Of a stretch of DNA of 18,727 bases, positions 14,270 to 18,727 are shown piece by piece (within the stretch, counting starts at the first letter, position 1; each line of letters starts with the position of its first letter). Origin of the DNA: Treponema sp. (GTDB lineage: Bacteria; Spirochaetota; Spirochaetia; Treponematales; Breznakiellaceae); contig JAIRNB010000190.1 of assembly GCA_031258265.1 (NCBI GenBank), positions 1-18,727 on the forward strand. Direction: 5' to 3'. The translations under genes and the position numbers were made by a program. The notes beneath the pieces were generated by a model that was not told where the DNA came from, searched no databases, and saw nothing but the letters and a program-made list of their open reading frames with translations.

Positions 14270-15769
14270 TTACTCCTCGTCTTCCAGTTTTCGTTCCTGT
14301 TCGTCCTGAATTTCCGGGTAGGCGGAGAGCATGGGCCGCAGTTTATCCCCCCGCCGCCGGGCCAGGTAGTTTTTGGTAATGGCAAACACCGTACCGGAAA
14401 GGAACACTACGCCGATAAGGTTGGGCAGGGCCATAAGTCCGTTCAGGGTGTCCGAAATGTCCCAGGCCAGGGTCAGTTCCATCGTCGCCCCCACCAGGAT
14501 AAAGGTGACAAACACTATCTTGTAGATCAGCACCACCTTGGTCCCAAAAATGTACTCCGTGGCCTTTTCACCGTAGAAAGACCAGCCAAGGACCGTGGAA
14601 AAAGCGAAAAGCAGCACCGCCAGGGACACAAAATACCGGGCAAAGGAGTGGAAACCCACGGAAAAAGCCTCGTTCACCAGGGGAACCCCCGTAAGCCCCG
14701 ATTCCACAGAACCGGAACAGAGGATCGCAAAGGCGGTGAGGCTGCAGACCACGATAGTGTCAAAGAACACCTCAAAGATACCCCACATACCCTGGACCGC
14801 CGGCTCCTTAACATCCGATGCGGAATGAACCATTACCGAAGAACCCAGGCCCGCTTCATTGGAGAAAACCCCCCGCTTAAAGCCCATGGTAATAGCCTGC
14901 CTCATGGCGGCCCCGGCAAAACCCCCCGCCGCGGCCTGGAATCCGAAGGCCCCCTGGAAAATCCGGACAAACACCTGGGGTACCAGGGCGATATTGGTAA
15001 TAAGGATGTATAGGGCCCCAATAACATAAAAAACCGCCATAAAGGGGACAATCCGCTCCGTCACCTGGGCGATCCGCTTAATCCCCCCGATGATCACCAG
15101 CCCCGCCAACACCGCCAGCGCAATCCCGGTGGCCAGGGGCGGGATACGGAACGCATCGCTCATGGCGCTGGCAATAGAATTTACCTGGGTCATGTTGCCA
15201 ATCCCGAAGGAGGCCAGCATACAAAACAGGGAAAAGAGAAAGGCCAGGGGTTTGGCAATGTCCGACAGGAAGGGCCTGGTTTCAAAGCCGTTAGCCACAT
15301 GGCCCATGTCCCTAAAACCATTGGAGATATAGTACATAGCCCCGCCGGTCCATTCCCCCTTTATGTTCTTTTTCCGGTAGAAAATACCCAAAACATTTTC
15401 CGAATAGTTGGTCATCATCCCAAAAAACGCGGAAACCCACATCCAGAAGACCGCCCCCGGCCCCCCCACGGAAATAGCGGTAGCCACACCGGCGATGTTA
15501 CCAGTCCCGATAGTCGCCGCCAAAGCCGTGGACAGGGCCTGGAACTGGGTAATAGCCTTAACCTCTTTAGTGGATGTTACCGATTTCTTCCTGAAGATAG
15601 CCAGCCAGGTCTTGTCGTTGGTATCCTTAGACTCCCGGACCTGGAAAAAACCCGTCCGCAGGGTCATGTAGATCCCCGTACAGATAATCAGGGCCAGCAT
15701 TGGCGGCCCCCAGACCCAACCATTAATAGCGCCGTTTATCGCCGTTACCTGGGCAATAAAATTCCCCAT
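14270..15769 (-). CDS. Sodium:alanine (glycine) symporter, AGCS family
   Basis: A 499-residue inner-membrane transporter that couples uptake of alanine or glycine to sodium. It has about ten hydrophobic segments. Family hallmarks are ATIGTGNIAGVATAISVGGP followed by GAVFWMWVSAFFGM, then NYSENVLGIFYR and GGAMYYISNG; also FSNEAGLGSSVMVHSAS, and FAFSTVLGWSFYGEKATEYI, all typical of AlsT/DagA-like proteins. The frame extends to 15823, but ATG 15769 is chosen because AAGGAGG lies six bases upstream. The C-terminus is charged (EEQERKLEDEE-like). It is first in a minus-strand block with plsC, dctP and dctQM. Its divergent neighbour is alaS, which uses alanine, but the two starts are 482 bp apart. 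Confidence 0.94.
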   Translation of the reverse strand: MGNFIAQVTAINGAINGWVWGPPMLALIICTGIYMTLRTGFFQVRESKDTNDKTWLAIFRKKSVTSTKEVKAITQFQALSTALAATIGTGNIAGVATAISVGGPGAVFWMWVSAFFGMMTNYSENVLGIFYRKKNIKGEWTGGAMYYISNGFRDMGHVANGFETRPFLSDIAKPLAFLFSLFCMLASFGIGNMTQVNSIASAMSDAFRIPPLATGIALAVLAGLVIIGGIKRIAQVTERIVPFMAVFYVIGALYILITNIALVPQVFVRIFQGAFGFQAAAGGFAGAAMRQAITMGFKRGVFSNEAGLGSSVMVHSASDVKEPAVQGMWGIFEVFFDTIVVCSLTAFAILCSGSVESGLTGVPLVNEAFSVGFHSFARYFVSLAVLLFAFSTVLGWSFYGEKATEYIFGTKVVLIYKIVFVTFILVGATMELTLAWDISDTLNGLMALPNLIGVVFLSGTVFAITKNYLARRRGDKLRPMLSAYPEIQDEQERKLEDEE

Positions 15770-15775
15770 CACACA

Positions 15776-15782
15776 CCTCCTT
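15776..15782 (-). promoter_or_regulatory. Ribosome binding site fixing the symporter start
   Basis: The minus strand reads AAGGAGG, a full Shine-Dalgarno match, six bases before ATG 15769. No similar site precedes the in-frame codon at 15823. Confidence 0.85.
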
Positions 15783-16010
15783 GACGGATAATTTATGACT
15801 AGAATCCCCTCACAACCAGACACATTATGGACAGGCCCTAACTATACAAAATTTCCGGGACCTTGCAACCGGCAGATGTATTTTGGGCGGTAATTCTTAT
15901 TTTGGGCGCATTTTTGCGTGCTTGGCACGCAAAAACCGGGCTATCGCTGCAATTCCTCAGCCCGCCTGCGGCGGGCTTCCGGTATTTCCGCTCTATCCCT
16001 TGCGCGATAA

Positions 16011-16078
16011 GAGCAGCCGGAGGCTGTATATTAGATAATGCGGCACCGCATAGCGCCTCCGTATGCCCCCAAATTGAA
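16011..16078. repeat. Dispersed hairpin repeat, copy R2
   Basis: A CAGCC/GGCTG stem with loop GGA is followed by TGTATATTAGATAATGCGGC and then CCGTATGCCCCC and AAATT. This matches copy R1 at 41-115 in the same order and orientation. The stem base pair that is A-T in R1 is G-C here. Confidence 0.65.
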
Positions 16079-16146
16079 AAATGCGCCTCCGCTTTAGCGG
16101 AGGCAGTGCGCGCGCGGCCCAAACCGCAGGTTTGGGCTGGAAAAAA

Positions 16147-16195
16147 AGCCGAAGGCTGTATATTAAACCAATGTGACTTCGCATAGCGAAAGTAA
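16147..16195. repeat. Dispersed hairpin repeat, copy R3 (partial)
   Basis: An AGCC/GGCT stem with loop GAA is followed by GTATATTA and then, after a less similar stretch, CGCATAGCG, which also follows in copy R2. It lacks the CCGTATGCCCCC end. It lies about 60 bp upstream of alaS. Confidence 0.5.
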
Positions 16196-16214
16196 ACCGG
16201 CGCCCCGTTTCTAA

Positions 16215-16239
16215 TTGAGCAAGGGTTCTCCTTTATAGT
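16215..16239 (+). promoter_or_regulatory. Candidate alaS promoter
   Basis: TATAGT (16234-16239) lies 12 bp before the alaS ATG, so the predicted transcript has a leader of only about five bases. TTGAGC (16215-16220) is 13 bp upstream of it, a short spacing also seen before iorA. No Shine-Dalgarno sequence is present, which fits near-leaderless translation. Confidence 0.4.
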
Positions 16240-16251
16240 ATCTTCTACCCT

Positions 16252-18063
16252 ATGACAGCCGATGAACTTCGTTCCAAGTACATAGAATTTTTTGTTTCCC
16301 AGGGGCATGCCCAGATTCAGGGGAAATCCCTTATCCCTGACAATGACCCGACCGTGCTTTTTACCACCGCCGGGATGCACCCCCTGGTGCCCTACCTTTT
16401 AGGGCAGGAACACCCCGCGGGGAAACGGCTGGTGGACTACCAAAAGTGCCTCCGCACAGGGGACATCGATTCGGTGGGGGACCCCAGCCACCTTACCATT
16501 TTTGAAATGCTGGGGAACTGGTCCCTGGGGGATTATTTCAAAGAAGGGGCCATCAGGATGAGCTTTGAATTCCTCACCTCCCCCCGCTGGCTGGGGATTC
16601 CCGTGGAAAAACTGGGGGTTACAGTCTTTGCGGGGGATGAAAACGCCGGGCGGGACGATGAATCCGCCGCAGTGTGGAAGGCCCTGGGGATCCCGGAGGA
16701 TCGGATCAGATACCGCCCCAAGGAGGATAACTGGTGGGGCCCCGCGGGGACCACCGGCCCCTGCGGCCCGGATTCGGAAATGTTCTACGATTTCGGCAAG
16801 GAGCCCTGCGGGCCGGACTGCGGCCCCGGCTGTTCCTGCGGTAAATGGCTGGAGATATGGAACGATGTGTTCATGCAGTACAACAAAAACGCCGAAGGCC
16901 GCTACGAGGCTCTGGCCCGTACCTGCGTGGACACCGGCATGGGAATCGAGCGGACGGTTACTATCCTGAACGGCAAAAAATCGGTCTACGAAACGGAAAT
17001 TTTTGAACCGCTTATCGCCGGGATAGAAAGGGCCATGGATGGGGGATACCGTTACGGCGGCGATGAGGAAAAGGACAGGTCCATACGGATCATCGGCGAT
17101 CATGTTCGTTCCGCCGCCTTTATCCTGGGGGACCCCAGGGCGGTGAGTCCTTCAAACCTGGGGGCCGGCTATGTGCTGCGCCGCCTGATCCGCCGGGCGC
17201 TGCGGCACTGCCTTAAACTAGGCATTGCAAAAAGCCCCCTTCTTTCCCCCCTGGCGGAGATCATCGTGGAAAAATTCCGCGGTTCCTACCCGGAACTAAC
17301 GGAAAACCGCCTCTACATCGTGGAAGAACTGAACAAGGAGGAGGAAAAATTCCTGGAGACCCTGGAAAAGGGGGAACGGGAATTCGAAAAGCTCCTTCCC
17401 AATCTCTTAAAAGACCCCCGGAAGATCATGGGCGGCCGGCTGGCCTTTCGGCTTTACGATACCTACGGCTTCCCCATTGAACTTACGGAGGAACTGGCCG
17501 CGGAACAGGGGATGAAGCTGAACCGCGCCGAATTTGACGAAGCCTTTAAGAAGCACCAGGAACTCTCCCGGGCCGGAAGCGGGCAGGCTTTCAAGGGGGG
17601 GCTTCAGGACCATAGCGAGATTGTTACCAAATACCACACCGCTACCCACCTGCTCCACAAGGCCCTGCGCCTGGTCTTGGGGGAACACGCGGCCCAAAGG
17701 GGCTCCAATATCACCGCCGAGCGGATGCGTTTCGATTTCTCCCACCCCGCCCCCATGACTAGTGAGGAGATACAAAAGGTCCAGGGTATCGTGAACGAGC
17801 AGATCAGAAGGGATCTCCCGGTAAGCATGGATGTAATGGGCCTGGAAGAGGCCAGGGAGAGGGGGGCTATCGCCCTTTTTGGGGAAAAATACGAGTCCCA
17901 GGTCAAGGTTTACACCATCGGGGATGAGTCTACCGGGATCTTCTCCCGGGAAGTCTGCGGCGGTCCCCATGTGGAACGGACCGGAAGCCTGGGAAGCTTC
18001 AAAATCCAAAAGGAGCAAAGTTCCAGCGCCGGGGTCAGGCGAATCCGGGCGGTTTTGGAATAG
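16252..18063 (+). CDS. alaS: Alanyl-tRNA synthetase, short form
   Basis: A 603-residue class II enzyme that charges tRNA-Ala. It has the catalytic core (HAQIQGKSLIPDNDPTVLFT, FEMLGNWSLGDYFKEGAI, CVDTGMGIERT) and the editing domain with zinc ligands HTATH (His462, His466) and CGGPH (Cys569, His573). A Cys-rich loop, CGPDCGPGCSCGK (about 186-198), lies in the core. Bacterial AlaRS is usually about 870 residues; this one ends after the editing domain and lacks the C-terminal DHHA1/C-Ala part that helps dimerise and bind tRNA. Short forms of this kind are typical of spirochaetes, so this is not a truncation: the stop is clean and the C-terminus ends SSAGVRRIRAVLE. It is expected to lack the usual C-Ala-mediated tRNA contacts. 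Confidence 0.96.
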   Translation: MTADELRSKYIEFFVSQGHAQIQGKSLIPDNDPTVLFTTAGMHPLVPYLLGQEHPAGKRLVDYQKCLRTGDIDSVGDPSHLTIFEMLGNWSLGDYFKEGAIRMSFEFLTSPRWLGIPVEKLGVTVFAGDENAGRDDESAAVWKALGIPEDRIRYRPKEDNWWGPAGTTGPCGPDSEMFYDFGKEPCGPDCGPGCSCGKWLEIWNDVFMQYNKNAEGRYEALARTCVDTGMGIERTVTILNGKKSVYETEIFEPLIAGIERAMDGGYRYGGDEEKDRSIRIIGDHVRSAAFILGDPRAVSPSNLGAGYVLRRLIRRALRHCLKLGIAKSPLLSPLAEIIVEKFRGSYPELTENRLYIVEELNKEEEKFLETLEKGEREFEKLLPNLLKDPRKIMGGRLAFRLYDTYGFPIELTEELAAEQGMKLNRAEFDEAFKKHQELSRAGSGQAFKGGLQDHSEIVTKYHTATHLLHKALRLVLGEHAAQRGSNITAERMRFDFSHPAPMTSEEIQKVQGIVNEQIRRDLPVSMDVMGLEEARERGAIALFGEKYESQVKVYTIGDESTGIFSREVCGGPHVERTGSLGSFKIQKEQSSSAGVRRIRAVLE

Positions 18064-18198
18064 CCAAGGGGCGGATTTTTTCGTATATTTGAGAAGTTGT
18101 TCTTAAACCCCGGTTAGTTTTGGATTTTATCCGGCCTGTAGTTTGGCCGCCGTAACCGCATTTCCCGGCAGGGGTTTTAAGTAGAGTCCGTCCATGAT

Positions 18199-18239
18199 GT
18201 CCACAAAGCAACCGGCTTTGTGGACAGACGCTATATAAT
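18199..18239 (+). promoter_or_regulatory. Inverted repeat and promoter upstream of the SurA-like gene
   Basis: GTCCACAAAGC (18199-18209) and GCTTTGTGGAC (18215-18225) form a perfect 11-bp inverted repeat around five bases. TATAAT follows at 18234-18239, so the repeat occupies the -35 zone, where no -35 hexamer is recognisable. This is the layout of an operator or activator site. No T-run follows, so it is not a classical alaS terminator. The leader to the ATG would be about 78 nt. Confidence 0.5.
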
Positions 18240-18323
18240 AGATTCAGGACCGCGGGTTCCTTGAAAAAGGTATTTACGCAGCGGTTTGGTACGGAACGTA
18301 GACGCTAAGTGAAAGGATATTCT

Positions 18324-18727
18324 ATGAAACGGTTGTTTTTCACGGCTTTATTCCTGGCGGCTGGATTCCCGGCGCTTTTTGCCCAAAATGAAGCTCAAAC
18401 GGTGGCAATGATCGAACTTGTCAAAAAGGAACCTATTACAGTACGGCAGCTCAAGGCGGAACTGGCTCCCCTGGAGCAGGCCCGAGGCCGGCCTTACTCC
18501 GTGGCCGAACGGCGGGCCGCCCTGGATGAACTTGCCAACCAGCGGCTTATCCTCCAGGCGGCGGAACGGGACAGAATCGCCGTATCGGAAAGTGAAATTG
18601 ACGCGGCCCTGCGGGAATCCCTGTCCCAGCAAAGCGGCCGGGCCCTGACGGACGCGGAATACGCCCAGGCCATGCAGCAGTTGGGGACCAACACCGCGGC
18701 GGTCCGGCAAAATGTAAGCAAACAGCT
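18324..18727 (+). CDS. SurA-like periplasmic chaperone/peptidyl-prolyl isomerase, N-terminal part
   Basis: The gene runs off the window; 134 residues are visible. Residues 1-20 are a signal peptide (MKRLFF..., ALFA before Q). The mature part begins with IELVKKEPITVRQLKAEL, then RRAALDELANQRLILQAAER, which fits the SurA N-terminal chaperone domain: helices that start with a KxxPIT-like segment and a DEL..QRL..QAA helix. Such proteins help outer-membrane proteins fold in the periplasm; a parvulin domain would be expected downstream but is outside the window. The start is ATG 18324 with GAAAGGA seven bases upstream. The fold call is moderate because only part is seen. Confidence 0.75.
   Translation, partial: MKRLFFTALFLAAGFPALFAQNEAQTVAMIELVKKEPITVRQLKAELAPLEQARGRPYSVAERRAALDELANQRLILQAAERDRIAVSESEIDAALRESLSQQSGRALTDAEYAQAMQQLGTNTAAVRQNVSKQ

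Larger units (their letters stand above)
15838..16210. repeat. Intergenic block of dispersed hairpin repeats
   Basis: The gap between the divergent symporter and alaS is filled with short perfect hairpins. The arms are 15911-15921/15925-15935 (11 bp, loop TTG), 15960-15966/15970-15976 (7 bp, loop TGC), 16014-16018/16022-16026 (loop GGA), 16085-16092/16097-16104 (8 bp, loop TTTA), 16117-16125/16129-16137 (9 bp, loop GCA) and 16147-16150/16154-16157 (loop GAA). An 11-base direct repeat, TATTTTGGGCG, lies at 15879 and 15898. A 180-codon minus-strand open frame spans the block but is made of these palindromes and is not called as a gene. Confidence 0.7.

Noticed and set aside
13937..15013. Long plus-strand open frame opposite the symporter and acyltransferase
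   Set aside because: It is antisense to two well-supported genes and its composition (Gly/His/Pro/Lys-rich) is typical of a shadow frame.
15838..16380. A 180-codon minus-strand open frame over the alaS upstream repeats
   Set aside because: It consists of palindromic repeat units (NIQPxA read from hairpins), overlaps the start of alaS and has no family signature.
16252..18063. alaS as a truncated pseudogene
   Set aside because: All catalytic and editing residues are present, and the 603-residue form lacking C-Ala matches the known spirochaete type.
18064..18323. Terminator for alaS
   Set aside because: The only strong hairpin (18199-18225) lacks a T-run and lies 136 bp away next to a -10 box, so it fits an operator better.

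Overview
The gene content, codon use and gene families point to a spirochaete of the genus Treponema, most likely a free-living or gut (termite-type) species rather than T. pallidum. This is inferred from a short alanyl-tRNA synthetase without the C-terminal domain, from TRAP transporter genes and an IorAB/GH3 set, and from a full arginine-biosynthesis enzyme. No rRNA, tRNA or CRISPR was seen. Most genes are ordinary chromosomal genes. The accessory-looking DNA is at the left end (1-1008) and in two intergenic regions (3216-3790 and 15838-16251).

Left end (1-1008): the decayed remains of a HigB/HigA-type toxin-antitoxin pair on the minus strand. The toxin has lost its N-terminus and its middle. 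The antitoxin is split by a 147-bp, hairpin-packed element with imperfect terminal inverted repeats and an apparent 3-bp target duplication; removing it restores the reading frame exactly. Dispersed hairpin repeats flank the pair.

Minus-strand operon 3215-1009: a diguanylate cyclase with an intact active site and I-site, a membrane-anchored alpha/beta hydrolase with a Thr/Glu/Lys repeat tail, and a DUF6941 protein, with short gaps or an ATGA overlap. Upstream lies a 575-bp gap with a palindrome over a -10 box, four 16-bp tandem repeats and an orphan plus-strand terminator.

Centre (3791-10338): argA (minus) diverges from iorA-iorB (plus), which share GTGA. A near-consensus promoter at the end of iorB precedes a bacterial GH3-family acyl-adenylate amidosynthetase and a HAD phosphatase. 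IorAB makes aryl-acetyl-CoA from aryl-pyruvates and GH3 enzymes conjugate acyl acids to amino acids, so a link is possible but unproven.

Minus-strand transport block (15769-10344): a sodium:alanine symporter, a PlsC-type acyltransferase, a TRAP solute-binding protein and a fused TRAP DctQM permease. The permease converges on the HAD gene with only 5 bp between stop codons.

Right end: a repeat-filled gap of over 400 bp, alaS (plus) with a very short predicted leader, then a SurA-like periplasmic folding factor that runs off the window, preceded by an operator-like inverted repeat.
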